DNA of 64,000 nt. Origin: Symbiodinium natans (taxonomy: Eukaryota > Sar > Dinophyceae > Suessiales > Symbiodiniaceae). The translations under genes were made by a program, and so were the position numbers. This document shows positions 48,424 to 58,896 of the stretch, piece after piece (within the stretch, counting starts at the first letter, position 1; the number at the start of each line of letters is the position of its first letter). The stretch is taken from positions 1-64,000 of the forward strand of contig CAJNDS010002751.1 in NCBI GenBank assembly GCA_905221605.1, written 5' to 3'. The notes below the pieces were generated by a model. The model saw nothing but the letters and a program-made list of their open reading frames with translations. It was not told the origin of the DNA and ran no database searches.

Positions 48424-49070
48424 TATTTATATGTATATGTATATGTATTTGTTTTTTGTTTCTCCACATAGTGTATGTATTGGGATTTATGTAGTTATGT
48501 ATGTTATATGTATAATATACACCGAGGTTGCCTGCCGACATGTGCCAAGTCGGGTTTCGAGCAGTGATCGGACATGGAACTCCAGCTGAAACGTCCGCAG
48601 GCGCCCGGAGTTCGGGTTTCGGGTTTAGGGTTTTCCTTCCCCTTCATTTTTGGTAGTTCTTTGAGTTAGGGTCCCTTTTTGGGGGCCCTCTTTGAAGGGT
48701 GCCGCCTTACAATGGGTACCCAAAACGGGACCCTAGTCTAGAGAATTACCCATATCCTAAGGCTAAACTGAGGCTAAGCGTGACACTCAAAAGGACAAAG
48801 GGCCCTGATTTTTGGGTTAGTATGCTCCGCAGACCATACTGCATAATGTTTGTTTTTGTTGGTGGGGGAGGAGCATCTTGAGCTTCAGGAATGGTGCTTA
48901 GGTTTTGGCGAGTAGGCGTAGCTGCGCCTTTTGGCCAGGAATGTATACATTCTTCAACCCCCTACCTTGACCCCCAACTTTCTAAGCCTCACTCCTACAC
49001 TCCACAATGCAAGCGAAATACTCCCTCTATATCGCGCCCGAAGCCCCTAAACCCCAGCTCCCTCGCTCGA
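48050..49070. other. Repeats and unique DNA, no supported gene
   Basis: Holds CCCTA-type words, an AT/ATGTAT microsatellite (about 48360-48450) and family I element 48664. No coding island accepted. Confidence 0.4.
48664..48735. mobile_element. Family I hairpin element
   Basis: TTAGGGTCCCTTTTTGGGGG ... GGGTACCCAAAACGGGACCC. A related copy is at about 32503-32582. Confidence 0.45.
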
Positions 49071-49072
49071 CT

Positions 49073-49156
49073 TAGGGTTTAGGGTTTAGGGTTTAGGGTT
49101 CAGGGTTCAGGGTTCAGGGTTCAGGGTTTAGGGTTTAGGGTTTAGGGTTTAGGGTA
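49073..49156 (+). repeat. TTTAGGG array with TTCAGGG
   Basis: About 12 units, four of them TTCAGGG. Confidence 0.9.
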
Positions 49157-49251
49157 GCGGGTTTGGGGGCCTTAAGCCCTTAACCCACGCGACGCTCGCA
49201 CAGGTCCGTTATGGCACCAGTTCACTGAGCAGCCACGGCCCCAAGAATGTA

Positions 49252-49355
49252 CTATAGGGGTCGGAGTAATTTCTGATAGCATTCCCTTAGGGCTCCTTCT
49301 TGATTATACTATAATAAACCACAAAAAAACCTAGTCTAATTATTCATGCCCCTAA
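49252..49355. mobile_element. Family C element C5
   Basis: CTATAGGGGTCGGAGTAATT ... CCTAGTCTAATTATTCATGC then CCCTAA. The core is short (ACCACAAAAAAA), probably the unexpanded state of C4. Confidence 0.7.
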
Positions 49356-50205
49356 ATTATTGTGGAGGCTTGGGGCTTTCGGGGTTTGTTTGTTTGGAGG
49401 GTGTAACTCGCGAGCCCAATACCCCTTAGATAAGGAGTAGACCTTAAGCCTTAGCCTTTCTGGGCATTTTCCTGAAAATGCCAAAATAGGACACCCAATA
49501 TATACCCCAAGCAGACTTTAAAAGACAAGAAAAAAACTGTATAGGACCCCCCCCCCCCCCCCCCAAAAAAAAAAAAGAAAACAAATAAAAACAAAAACAA
49601 AACTAATAGATATATAACCTAAGCAAATTAGGCACCTACTTTTGGGAACTCCCCCCCCCCCATATATGGGCATCCTGAGTGTTCTTAATGCCTTTAGGCC
49701 CAGGCCCCTTTACTTTTGTTTGCCTGTGAATCAGCCATAAGAGGCCTCATGGCTTCTCTGGGGGGCGAGCCCCGCCTGAATGCCTCCCTAAGACTTGCTT
49801 AGGGTTCGGGGTTTAGGGTTTGGCGTTTGGGGTTTGGAGCTGAGGGTTTGCTACCCTTTCAAGGGCCCGTACTGAGGAACCAACTACCCTAAGATCCTTC
49901 CCAGCCCTTAGGGCTATAGACTCAGGGATGCAGAAGCGCTCCAGGACATGCACATGAAGAGCCTACATGGCCAGCTTAGGGTGTAGGGTATAGGATTTCA
50001 GGTTTAGGGTTTCGGGCTTAGGGCTCTAAACAAGAGTCCTTCCCGAGATGCCTCAAAAATGCCGGGCTGCAATGTATTCAAGTATGATCCTTCACCCAGA
50101 GAGCCTCAAGGAATCTACCACTAACCTGAACTGTGCCCATCTTGTGAATGAATTAAGGCCCTTCCTCTAGTTAAAGTCCTCATCGCTAGTGAAGGGACGG
50201 TCCTC
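49356..50205. other. Unique DNA, no supported gene
   Basis: C16-A12 homopolymer pair at about 49548-49575, C10 at 49651, family J fragment at 49850. Otherwise nothing seen. Confidence 0.4.
49850..49905. mobile_element. Family J fragment
   Basis: TTTCAAGGGCCCGTACTGAG then GAACCAACTACC, matching the right end of J2. Confidence 0.4.
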
Positions 50206-50210
50206 ATTAT

Positions 50211-50310
50211 AACCCTAAACCCTAAACCCTAAACCCTAAACCCTAAACCCTAAACCCTAAACCCTAAACCCTAAACCCTAAACCCTAAACCCTAAACCCT
50301 AAACCCTAAG
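50211..50310 (-). repeat. CCCTAAA array
   Basis: About 14 perfect units. Confidence 0.9.
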
Positions 50311-50451
50311 CTCCTCCTTATGAATCACGGTCCTCGTTCCGCATTGGGGCCTTTATTCTGAGTTAAGGTCCTTGTTGCAAAGCAAGGCTCTTGTTGCGAA
50401 TTGCGGTCCTGTAGCGGTTTCTGTTCATCAAGGTTAGTCTTCTTCCTACTA

Positions 50452-50512
50452 TTCCTATTCCTATTCCTATTCCTATTCCTATTCCTATTCCTATTCCTAT
50501 TCCTATTCGTAC
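50452..50512. repeat. TATTCC microsatellite
   Basis: About 10 units immediately upstream of the coiled-coil ORF. Confidence 0.9.
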
Positions 50513-50563
50513 CCACTACTACTCAGTTCTCCACCACGACAGCTCCTGGCATCCGGACAGAGC

Positions 50564-50781
50564 ATGGCCGAGGCATTGGGGCGACCAGCTGGCCATCGAT
50601 CTGCTTTCGACACAGCTCCACGCCCAGGCTTCGTGCAGGCTTGGGAGGAGCGCTTCCTTCGCGTGGAGCGCGTCGTGAGCCAGGTAATTGCCTTGCAAAT
50701 GCAGGCCGATGCGCGAATCGATGCCCTGGAGCTATTTGCCTTGCAAACGCAGGCCGATGCACGAATCAATGGCCTCCAGCG

Positions 50782-50821
<40 letters not shown>

Positions 50822-50932
50822 TCTTCTACTTCTACTTCCACTTCCACTTCCACTTCCACTTCTACTACGCCTACTACTACTACCACCACTGCCCTAAACC
50901 CTAAATCCCAAACCCTAAATCCGAAACCCTAA
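50564..50932 (+). CDS. Small coiled-coil ORF running into microsatellites
   Basis: The ATG lies just after an AG (ACAGAGCATGG). About 70 ordinary residues come first, including WEERFLRVERVVSQVIALQ. A 16-residue unit then occurs twice (ALQMQADARIDALE and ALQTQADARINGLQ), giving a heptad-like amphipathic helix. After about residue 72 the frame reads through (ACT)n and (TTC/TTCCAC)n as Thr and Ser runs and then into telomere-type repeats. The genuine exon therefore probably ends near 50780. A TATTCC microsatellite lies immediately upstream. The duplicated helix was probably made by slippage. No family is recognised; a partial gene or exon is as likely as a full gene. Confidence 0.45.
50780..50886. 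repeat. ACT, TTC and TTCCAC microsatellites
   Basis: Three successive trinucleotide-type repeats at the 3' end of the coiled-coil ORF, followed by CCCTAAAT-type repeats. Confidence 0.9.
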
Positions 50933-51102
50933 ACCCTAAACCCTAAATCCCAAACCCTAAATCCCAAACCCTAAACCACTACTGCTACCTTTCGTAACTT
51001 TCGTATTCCTGAGACCCCTCAAGGCCGTGCTGTCCGCTGCAAGGAACCCGAGATGCCGCGCACCCGGCCTTGTTCTTTTCTGAAGATTTAGTCTAGGTTA
51101 GG

Positions 51103-51212
51103 GTTTAGGGTTTAGGGTTTAGGGTTTAGGGTTTAGGGTTTAGGGTTTAGGATTTAGGGTTTAGGGTTTAGGATTTAGGGTTTAGGGTTTAGGGTTTAGG
51201 GTTTAGGGTTTA
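51103..51212 (+). repeat. TTTAGGG array
   Basis: About 16 units with three ATTTAGG variants, then GT repeats. Confidence 0.9.
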
Positions 51213-51638
51213 GGTTTGTGTTGTGTGTGTGGGGGGGGGGGAGGGTGTGTGTTTCCTGCCGGGTTTTGAGTCTTGAGTTCAATGTCCTGGTTGATGTCCC
51301 TGAGCAAGGGACTCCCCAACCTATCGACCTAAAGAGTTGCGTGATTGCTTGACAATCAACCCGAAACACCTCCCGAACCCTAACAACCCAAAATAAATGC
51401 AGCCGATCCTGACTCCCCAGGCGTCCTCAAGCTCTGAATCCGGTTTACAGGTTTAGGGCCTCGACCCTATCAAAATGAACCCTTCAGCTCCAAATGCCCC
51501 CAAACCTTGAGCTGGTATAAGTTGGGAGGCCCGAAACCCCCAAACCCCTACACCCCAAAGACGCTATAAGCCTCCCAGGTCTCACCCACCAAACCCTAAA
51601 CCCTCAACCCTCAACCCTAACCCTAAACCCTAAACAAG

Positions 51639-51718
51639 CCCGAAACTTGGAGGATTGGGACTTGCTGCCGGTGGTGGATTCCATCCAGAAGCGGTTCGAG
51701 GCCACCCGGACTCCTTGA
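51639..51718 (+). CDS. Exon-like island 49, last exon
   Basis: Left edge AAACAAG; frame NLEDWDLLPVVDSIQKRFEA then TRTP and TGA at 51716. Convincing composition. Confidence 0.5.
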
Positions 51719-52082
51719 AACCGGACAGCTTCCCCCCCAAGTAACGGTTTCTTTCAGGGCTAAGGGTTTCGGGTTTAGGGTTTAGGGCTTAGGGTTTGCA
51801 ATTCCTGGTACGTCGCGCCTAGTTTCATTGTTTTGTTACCAGCTAGTGTGATTGGAATGACTATTCTTCACATGCTTACGATGTGTGTTGTTTGAATGAT
51901 GATTCTTGTTCTGATTATGTTTGTTATTCTGGCTATTAGCATCATCTGCACCCTGCATGTTGTTCAACCTCTCACCAAGAACTCCGAGCCCGCCTTTGTG
52001 GTACTTTACTGTAACTTTAGATCCTTACCTTTTTTGGGTTTATTGGGTTTCTTATTAAGGCAGCTAAAAGTTTAATTTTTAG

Positions 52083-52178
52083 CTACCCTCCTGAGTGCAG
52101 CCAAGCCGCCAGGTCCTCATTGAAGTGGTCGGCCACTCGCTCAGATAGCTTGAGCACCAAGTCAAGGCCGCCCCGAAG
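52083..52178 (-). CDS. Exon-like island 50, minus strand
   Basis: Minus-strand frame LRGGLDLVLKLSERVADHFN then EDLAAWLHSGG, ending TAG at 52083. The + frame is Ser/Arg-rich and less likely, though its right edge CGAAG|GTTAGGG fits the common pattern. Confidence 0.45.
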   Translation of the reverse strand, partial: LRGGLDLVLKLSERVADHFNEDLAAWLHSGG

Positions 52179-52189
52179 GTTAGGGTCTA

Positions 52190-52268
52190 GGGTTTTGGGT
52201 TTAGGGTTTTGGGTTTAGGGTTTAGGGTTTAGGGTTTAGGGTTTAGGGTTTAGGGTTTAGGGTTTGGG
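52190..52268 (+). repeat. TTTAGGG array
   Basis: About 10 units next to island 50. Confidence 0.9.
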
Positions 52269-52299
52269 GAGGGGCTGGAACTTCGACGGGCCCGCTGGG

Positions 52300-52560
52300 G
52301 ATCTAAAGTTTAGGGTTTATTATTATTTGTTTTTTTTTAAATAATAGGGTTTACCTAGCATCCAATCACTATTTGGTGGCTTTCGCAGGAAACCTTGGTT
52401 GCATGGGCGCAGCGGCTTGACGAGCGAAAACATGAAGCTGCCACACGCGCGCAACTCACAAGTCCCTGTGTTTGGTCTGCAACAAAAAATTCTTCAAGCG
52501 CGAAAATCTGTGCAACGTGACAACGTGCCTGTTTCGCCCGGAAAGTCACGCTTTAGGGTT
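52300..52560. other. Unique DNA open on both strands
   Basis: Minus frame 52355-52549 (VAQIFALEEFFVADQTQGLV) and a + frame of the same length (GLQQKILQARKSVQRDNVPV) are both open; undecided. Confidence 0.3.
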
Positions 52561-53237
52561 TAGGGCTTAGGGTTCAGGGTTCAGGGTTCAAGGTTTAGGG
52601 TTTAGGGTTTAGTGTTTAGGGCGTAGGGATCTGCAGTCCACCGTGCCGGTGCCACCTTCATGCTCTCTCTAGGGCTGCTAAAGCGGAAGCCAACGTACCC
52701 CCTCACGCCCCACCTTGTACCCTAACCCTAAACTCTTAGGCTTTGCACTTAAACCGTAACCGTCTTAAAGTTGAAAGCCCTTCCGGCGCACGAAGCTTCA
52801 GAAGCCCTGAACCTTGAGTTATAGTTCCTTTTTTGATGGGCGGGGGCGGGGGGGCGGGGGGGTTGTCACCGAATTTACTGACTTGCACGGTTCGAACCAT
52901 GACAAGTAGGTCAAAACACAGGAACTACAGATTGGGGTCTGGGTACCACCAGACTGAATCGGAGCATTCCTCAAGAATTCGTTGTGTTTGGGGCTTAGGG
53001 TTTAGGTTTAGGGGTTTGGGGTCTCAAGGCAGAAATTGGAGGGATGCGGCGTGGGGTGTAGATTCAGGGTTTGGGGGCGTCATACCTGGATCCTCGCAGT
53101 GCTAGCAAATCTCCACAAAACCCCGAAATGCACCCAACTCCCAGAAAGTTCGCCAGTTAGAAAGCACAACCCCCCCTCCCACCCCAACAAGACAAAAAAA
53201 CTAAAAATAAAATAATACACAGAAAAAATCATCCCCC

Positions 53238-53259
53238 ACCCCCCCCCCCCCCCCCCCCA
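53238..53259. repeat. Poly-C tract
   Basis: About 19 C, in C-rich DNA without a gene. Confidence 0.8.
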
Positions 53260-53379
53260 CCGCCCCCTGAAGCCCAGGCAGCACCCAAACACCCTAATAG
53301 TTACTAACCCCAAATTTAAAAACCCTAGGCCTACACCCAAAAGCCCTGAACCCTCAACACCTCAAGCACCCCAAGCCCT

Positions 53380-53460
53380 ACCTGGGAGTCTAGTTACCTA
53401 CAGTTTAGTAGTAGCTACCCCGCCATTAGTAGGATTAGCCCATAGAACAGTAGGTAATTC
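53380..53460. mobile_element. Family A element A6, right end replaced by a CCCTAAA array
   Basis: Left arm ACCTGGGAGTCTAGTTACC and the core are intact. The right arm stops after CAGTAGGTA, and then TTCCCTAAACCC starts, so a telomere-type array replaces the last 15-20 bp. Confidence 0.6.
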
Positions 53461-53511
53461 CCTAAACCCTAAACCCTAAATCCTAAACCCTAAACCCTAA
53501 ACCCTAAACCG

Positions 53512-53565
53512 CACACCCCGCGTCCATACCGACTGGGAGAGGCCGCCCTCTGACGCGCGGGCGGT
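53512..53565 (+). CDS. Exon-like island 51, strand uncertain
   Basis: GC-rich, after a CCCTAAA array. + frame RVHTDWERPPSDARAV with donor GCG|GTCAGC; - frame LTARASEGGLSQS also open. Confidence 0.35.
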
Positions 53566-54160
53566 CAGCAGATTGTTTTTCGGACTTCCAGCGGCTGGGC
53601 TTTCCTTTCCGATTGAGAACTTTCTTAGGGTTCTACTATTTTCTTAAGAACCCGCCCCCCCCGCTATGAAGAAATAAATATCTAAACAAATTTTAAAAAA
53701 AATATATATATATATATGGATATTGATATTCCCTATATGGGCCTTAAAAGGAAAATAGTTTTTGTTTTTTTTTTTTTTTTTTGGGGGGGGGGGGGTTCTT
53801 AAGCAAATAGTAGGGTTTGGGGTGTAGGGTGAGCACAGTTCTTTCTTTTGGTGGGGGGGGGGGGTTTACTTACGCCGCCACATGTGATTCCTTTTTCACC
53901 CGAAACCCTAAATCCTAAACTCTGAACCCTATACCCTAAACCTAAACCCAAACGCTAAACGCTAGACCAATTTTGGGTAGATTTTTTTCCAGTTTCAGAA
54001 GTTGCAGGGGCTGCTGATAGAAGGCCCAAGCTGCGGGCACACAAGCGTTGAAGTATAGCAAGATTTGTGTAGTGACCGCCGCCATTCATTGCCGCGTTGG
54101 TGCTGCAGCTCTCAACAGGTTTCGTTCAGGTCATATGGCCTGATGCCTAAGTCCTGTTAC
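53566..54160. other. Unique DNA, no supported gene
   Basis: T17-G11 homopolymer pair near 53768-53795, an (AT)n near 53703 and GGGTTT-like words. Nothing recognised. Confidence 0.4.
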
Positions 54161-54223
54161 CTAAACCCGAAACCCTAAACCCTAAACCCTAAACCCTAAA
54201 CCCTACACCCAGACCCCATTAAG

Positions 54224-54258
54224 GGCTCGGAGCATTCGGCAGAGAAGCCGGACATAGG
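54224..54258 (+). CDS. Exon-like island 52 (GSEHSAEKPDIG)
   Basis: Left edge CATTAAG, donor ATAGG|GTGTGC. Short but clean. Confidence 0.4.
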
Positions 54259-54931
54259 GTGTGCTGGTGCTAGCTTGGGACCTTTGCAACAGTAACACCT
54301 TTTTAAACCCGAAACCCTAAACCCCAAACCCTAAACCCTAAACCCCAAACCCTAAACCCTAAGCCCTAAACCCCAAGCCCTAAACCCTAAAACCTACTTA
54401 CCATGGACCTTAAACCCTCAAGCCCTAAACTCCCAAACTCCCTCAACCCCGCAACCGCAACCCGCAAGTCCCTCTCCGCGTTTTTGGGTAGGGTATAGGG
54501 TTTGGGGTTTAGGACGTTTCGGACCTAAGGCTTAAAACATGCATGTTCTTTTAGTGTTTTGGGTTTAGGGTGTCTTGTGCTTGGGTGTGTTTAGGCGACC
54601 TAACTCCTACAATTCCTAAACTTCAAGGAGGTAACAACGGGCTTCGGGTTTACATAAGGGTTCGGGGGACCGCTTTTGCCCAGCAAGCGTGGACTAGATC
54701 CCAACACACATTCTATCTCCTGCCATGTAAAGTAATGTACAGTTGCTTACAATGCGCTGCGGCATGTCATTCGAATATGCTTCTTGCTTACAAAGGCTTC
54801 CAAGGCATACCATATACACACAGATGAGCAAGTTGACCCTCATGTTGCAATTCAAAGGTCATGTGCACCTGTGCTCCTAAACCCTAAACCCTAACCCCTA
54901 AACCCTGGCTGTAAAGTTCCCGGGTCCGAGC

Positions 54932-55132
54932 TTGCCGCTCCAAGCGGCACACAAGGATGCGGTATGCAACCTGCCTGATAGGGCACAAATTCAAGTTAGT
55001 GCCTGCGCCTCCTATGGTAGGCGGCATCGGACGTCAACCCTACGTACTGGGGCCTTCAGGGGTTACGGCCTAAAAGGTTCAGAACCCCAAATCCTCTATA
55101 AGCTCGAAATCCCCTCAAAACGAAGCACCTGA
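54932..55132 (+). CDS. Possible exon, low support
   Basis: Open frame with HKDAVCNLPDRAQIQVSACA, between a CCCTAAA array and a C18 tract. The end (SEPQILYKLEIPSKRST, TGA) looks less coding-like. Confidence 0.3.
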   Translation: MPLQAAHKDAVCNLPDRAQIQVSACASYGRRHRTSTLRTGAFRGYGLKGSEPQILYKLEIPSKRST

Positions 55133-55272
55133 GGTTGAAACCAAAGTTTGCCCTTAACCCCCCCCCCCCCCCCCCCCCACGAAAATCCTCGATCCCCCAA
55201 GTACAGAGCCCTTATCACCCCTAACCCCTAAAACCCTGAAACCTAACTACCAAACACTAAACACCCAAATCA

Positions 55273-55330
55273 TGGAGTCAGTGGGTTCGGGCTGGCAAGC
55301 TCAGGAAACAGCAGTGGAGCAGACCCCCTA
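55273..55330 (+). CDS. Short ORF MESVGSGWQAQETAVEQTP
   Basis: ATG to TAG, 19 codons, between CCCTAAA-type repeats. The TAG is formed by CCCCCTAGGG next to the array. Weak. Confidence 0.25.
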
Positions 55331-55340
55331 GGGCTTCTCC

Positions 55341-55487
55341 TAAACCCTAAACCCTAAACCCTAAACCCTAAACCCTAAACCCTAAACCCTAAAGCCTAAA
55401 CCCTAAACCCTAAACCCTAAACCCTAAACCCTAAACCCTAAACCCTAAACCCTAAACCCTAAACCCTAAACCCTAAACCCTAAACCC
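55341..55487 (-). repeat. CCCTAAA array
   Basis: About 21 units, the longest nearly perfect heptamer array in the window. Confidence 0.9.
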
Positions 55488-55805
55488 AAGAAAGGGCACC
55501 CTTTACCATTTCTAGCCTAAGATCATTACTCAGTTTTCGAGCTCGAGGGGCTACAAGGTTTAAGGCCCAAACTGGCTCCCAGCTTGAGTACCTACCTGAA
55601 GTGTGGGTTCACGAATAAGTTTTTTGTTTGTTTTTGTTTTTTTTTTTTTTTTAAGGGGTTTTTTGGGTTCAGGCGTTGGGGTTTGGGGCCATTTGGGCCG
55701 TGTTTTTTCCAGTTTTGGGCAGGTCGCAGCCTTGAAACTTGAGATGAGAACTGCCCCCAACCTCCTCATACTCGCCTCCACCTCGGATGTTTCCATCACT
55801 GTCTT

Positions 55806-55868
55806 TAGGGTTTAGGGTTTAGGGTTCAGGGTTTAGGGTTTAGGGTTTAGGGTTTAGGGTTTAGGGTT
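55806..55868 (+). repeat. TTTAGGG array
   Basis: About 9 units. Confidence 0.9.
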
Positions 55869-55869
55869 G

Positions 55870-56095
55870 CTCAAAACGTCCGTGCCGACCTTTATATGGC
55901 CCTGGCCTGCACATGAGCTCCATTTTGAGTCCAGTGCAGTGCTGGCGCCATGGATATTTCTAGGATAGCCGGAGCAGGCATTTGCAATCTCGCACAGGGA
56001 TGTAGGCAGTTGATCTTCAGTCAATCGGTCAGAACAATGATGGTGATGTAGTGTGAGGGAAGTACTAAGCTGTAAAACCCCAAATAAGCCCCTCT
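55870..56095. other. Unique DNA, no supported gene
   Basis: No convincing frame seen. Confidence 0.4.
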
Positions 56096-56193
56096 ACTCC
56101 TAAACCCTGAACCCTAAACCCTGAACCCTAAACCCTAAACCCTAAAACCCTAAATCCTAAACCCTAAACCCTAAACCCCCTAAACCCAAACAG

Positions 56194-56265
56194 TTCGGCG
56201 ATATCGAAACACACTTTGCGGTGGCTTTCCAGGGCTTCGGTATCTTCAGCTGGGAGTCTGGAGGG
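56194..56265 (+). CDS. Exon-like island 53 (FGDIETHFAVAFQGFGIFSW)
   Basis: Acceptor CCCAAACAG, donor GGAGG|GGTTCGG; 72 bp, 24 whole codons, strongly protein-like. Confidence 0.6.
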
Positions 56266-56299
56266 GTTCGGAGCTTTTAGTTTAGCGTTGAGGGAGGTT

Positions 56300-56395
56300 A
56301 TAGGGTTTAGGGTTTAGGGTTAGGGTTTAGGGTTTAGAGTTTAGGGTTTAGGGTTTAGGGTTCAGGGTTCAGGGTTCAGGGTTTAGGGTTTACTA
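56300..56395 (+). repeat. TTTAGGG/TTCAGGG array
   Basis: About 13 units right of island 53. Confidence 0.85.
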
Positions 56396-56627
56396 TTCGC
56401 TTTCTGTCACCAGCTTCCCTTTAAACCCCAGGGATGATTTCCGTGCGAGACCTCCTTTTTCCGTTCTTCGGATCGCCGCCGGTTTTGGCGCGCGATTTGG
56501 GTAGAATGGAGACACGCCTTCACAGTAAGGCGGGCCATGCACCTCACAAGAGGTGTTTGAATTCGAAGGCTAACAGCGCCACCGCCCAAAACAGGAAGCC
56601 CAGCATCTGGCAGCCTCAGTTTTAACT

Positions 56628-56723
56628 ACCGGGGACTCTGTTTACCTACAGTTTAGTTTAGTAGCAACTACGGCTGAATGAGGGGGTAGAACCCATGAAA
56701 CTGTAGGTAGAAAGAGTCCCAAG
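56628..56723. mobile_element. Family A element A7
   Basis: ACCGGGGACTCTGTTTACC ... GTAGAAAGAGTCCCAAGT with CTACAGTTTAGT core. Confidence 0.65.
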
Positions 56724-57045
56724 TATAAACCCCGAATCCAAGTTGCTTCTTACGTGCTCTTGTACACGAAGTTTGACCCCGCACCCTCTACTACAAAAAA
56801 CATGTGCAGCTGGTCGTATGCCCTGGAGACTCAGCGGGAACCCTCTTCCCCTCCGAATCCCCCCCACCCGGCTCCAGGGTTTGGGGTGTAGGGTTTAGGG
56901 TTGGTTCCCACAGGGGTTTCTGGATTCGCCATGAGCAACTGCCAGCTGTCATGGATCTCTTCTTGGGATCATGCCCCAAATCCCCAAAATCACAGGGCTT
57001 TAGGCCTTCAGACCTGAGGGTTTCTGCTGATTGGGTTGTCTTTAG

Positions 57046-57243
57046 GTAGTTACATGGTCCCTTAGTCTGGTCGCTTACCTTCTCTAAAGGGTTCTAACGT
57101 ATGGGCGCTTGGGTTGTATAGGGTGTATAAGGGGTATATGAGTGGTTCTAACGTATGGGCGCTTGGGTTGTATAGGGCATAAAAAGGGCATAATATAAGG
57201 GGGGTCCCCTTAAGGGTCCATATGCAGGGACCATGTAACTACC
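57046..57243. mobile_element. Family J element J3
   Basis: GGTAGTTACATGGTCCCTTA ... CAGGGACCATGTAACTACC. The unit GGTTCTAACGTATGGGCGCT...ATAGGG is present twice. Confidence 0.7.
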
Positions 57244-57249
57244 CGAACA

Positions 57250-57367
57250 GTAAACCCTAAACCCTAAACCCCAAACCCTGAACCCTAAACCCCAAACCCT
57301 AAACCCCAAACCCCAAACCCTAAGCCCTAAACCCCAAACCCTAAACCCCAAACCCTAAACCCTAAAC
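57250..57367 (-). repeat. CCCTAAA/CCCCAAA array
   Basis: About 16 alternating units between element J3 and island 54. Confidence 0.85.
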
Positions 57368-57390
57368 CATGCTTCCCGAGCCCGGCCCAG

Positions 57391-57440
57391 GCTGCCCAGC
57401 ATGCCACACCTCAGGAGCTGGCGCAGATGATGCAGGCAGG
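57391..57440 (+). CDS. Exon-like island 54 (AAQHATPQELAQMMQA)
   Basis: Acceptor GGCCCAG, donor GCAGG|GTTTAGGG. Helical peptide; convergent flanks. Confidence 0.5.
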
Positions 57441-58200
57441 GTTTAGGGTTTAGGGTTTAGGGTTTTGGGTTTTGGGTTTAGGGTTTGGGTTTTTTTTAGT
57501 TTTGGGTTTTGGGTTTTGGGTTTATGGCTGAGGGTTAAGGGTTTCAGTTCCGTAAAAAGACCAAGAAAGGGCCTTTGGGGGTGTCGGAGAAACCCCGGAA
57601 CCCTAAACCAACATCTTTCGGATCCAGAAACTTTACATCCCAAGGAATTCTGCGGTTGCTGCCCCAAATCGGTGTCCCTACACATTGCTTGCGTTTGCCG
57701 TCTCACAGCACGCTATTGGTCCTCACACGCGCCCGAGCCCTAAACCCCTTAATTGAACCCCAGACCCCTAAACCCCAATCCCCAAGCCCCCCGCACCCTG
57801 CACCCCCAAAATCCTTACCCAAAAACAGCCAGGCCCACACCTTGTCTGCGGCAGAGAAGCTGTCGCTGCTGCAAGTGGCGCCGATGTTTCTTCCAGAGGC
57901 GGGGATTTGGGCTTTTGCGGGTTCTGGGGTTCAGGGGGCAATTAACTGAGAGGGGTGGGGGAGGAGGGGGAGGGGGGGTATAGCACGGCTGCTTTGTCTC
58001 GATACGGTATGGTGCTGGCTTCCCATGGTGTGTTTTATGTATTGCGCGGGTCGCGCGGGCTTTCGGCACGATGCGGCACGGTAGATTCTAGGCCTGGTGG
58101 GCTGATAAGCCTCCAACCCTCCAACCCTCCACCCAGCGGGACTCAACTGCAAAGAACCACGAGAAGGATGCAAGGCTTCTGTGCTCCACACCCGAACCCC
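57441..58200. other. TTTAGGG array then unique DNA, no supported gene
   Basis: Array to about 57530. Overlapping + and - frames at 57443-58203 are repeat-like or conflicting. Confidence 0.35.
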
Positions 58201-58224
58201 TGAGCAGAAGACCAGCAGAACCCT

Positions 58225-58438
58225 ACTTGGAGGTTCATGGGTACTTATAAGCCCTCATTCCAAGTCTACTTCTAACTTACTTAGAGGACTTAGGGGACTT
58301 TGGGCGCTTGTACGTACAGTTTTACTTATAACCCCCAATTCCAAGTCTACTTATAGCTTATTTAGAGGACTTAGGGGACTTATAGGGCGCTGATAAGTGC
58401 AGTTATAACTGGCATTATAAGTACCCTGAACTTCCAAG
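58225..58438. mobile_element. Family D element D3, internally duplicated
   Basis: ACTTGGAGGTTCATGGGTAC ... AAGTACCCTGAACTTCCAAG. The inner unit TTCCAAGTCTACTT...GAGGACTTAGGGGACTT occurs twice. Confidence 0.7.
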
Positions 58439-58464
58439 CAAGGGCTTCAAGCTCGAGGGCTGGT

Positions 58465-58585
58465 TTAGGGTTTAGGGCTTAGGGTTTGGGGTTTAGGGCT
58501 TAGGGCTTAGGGCTTAGGGTTTAGGGTTTAGGGCTTCGGGTTTAGGGCTTAGGGTTTAGGGCTTAGGGTTTAGGGTTTAGGGCTA
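58465..58585 (+). repeat. TTTAGGG/CTTAGGG array
   Basis: About 16 units, left flank of island 55. Confidence 0.85.
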
Positions 58586-58588
58586 CAG

Positions 58589-58646
58589 GAGTGGGGTGGA
58601 GGGAGCGCTGGCGGTTCGCAGACGAGCAGTTCGATTCGGCAAATCG
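58589..58646 (+). CDS. Exon-like island 55 (VGWRERWRFADEQFDSANR)
   Basis: Acceptor GGGCTACAG from a TTTAGGG-type left flank, donor AATCG|GTTACG. The frame stays open beyond. Confidence 0.5.
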
Positions 58647-58734
58647 GTTACGGTGCGGCGTGGCAAAAATATGGGTTTCAGGGTTCAGGGTTTCAGGGGC
58701 GAGGGAGAAACCCTGCAACCTGCTCAACCCTAAA

Positions 58735-58815
58735 GCCTAAACCCTAAACCCTAAACCCCGAAACCCTAAACCCTAAACCAAAAACCCTAAACCCTAAACC
58801 CTAAACAGAAACCCT
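58735..58815 (-). repeat. CCCTAAA array
   Basis: About 10 units, left flank of island 56. Confidence 0.85.
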
Positions 58816-58823
58816 ACATCCAG

Positions 58824-58896
58824 CCGAGAGGTCGCAAGTGCCGTGCGCTCTTGGATTGCTGCTCCAGGCTGGTTCGCTTGCCAGCAGGACTCGAAG
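58824..58896 (+). CDS. Exon-like island 56
   Basis: Acceptor ACATCCAG, donor CGAAG|GTTTAGG. Frames ERSQVPCALGLLLQAGSLAS and QPRGRKCRALLDCCSRLVRL are both open. Confidence 0.45.
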
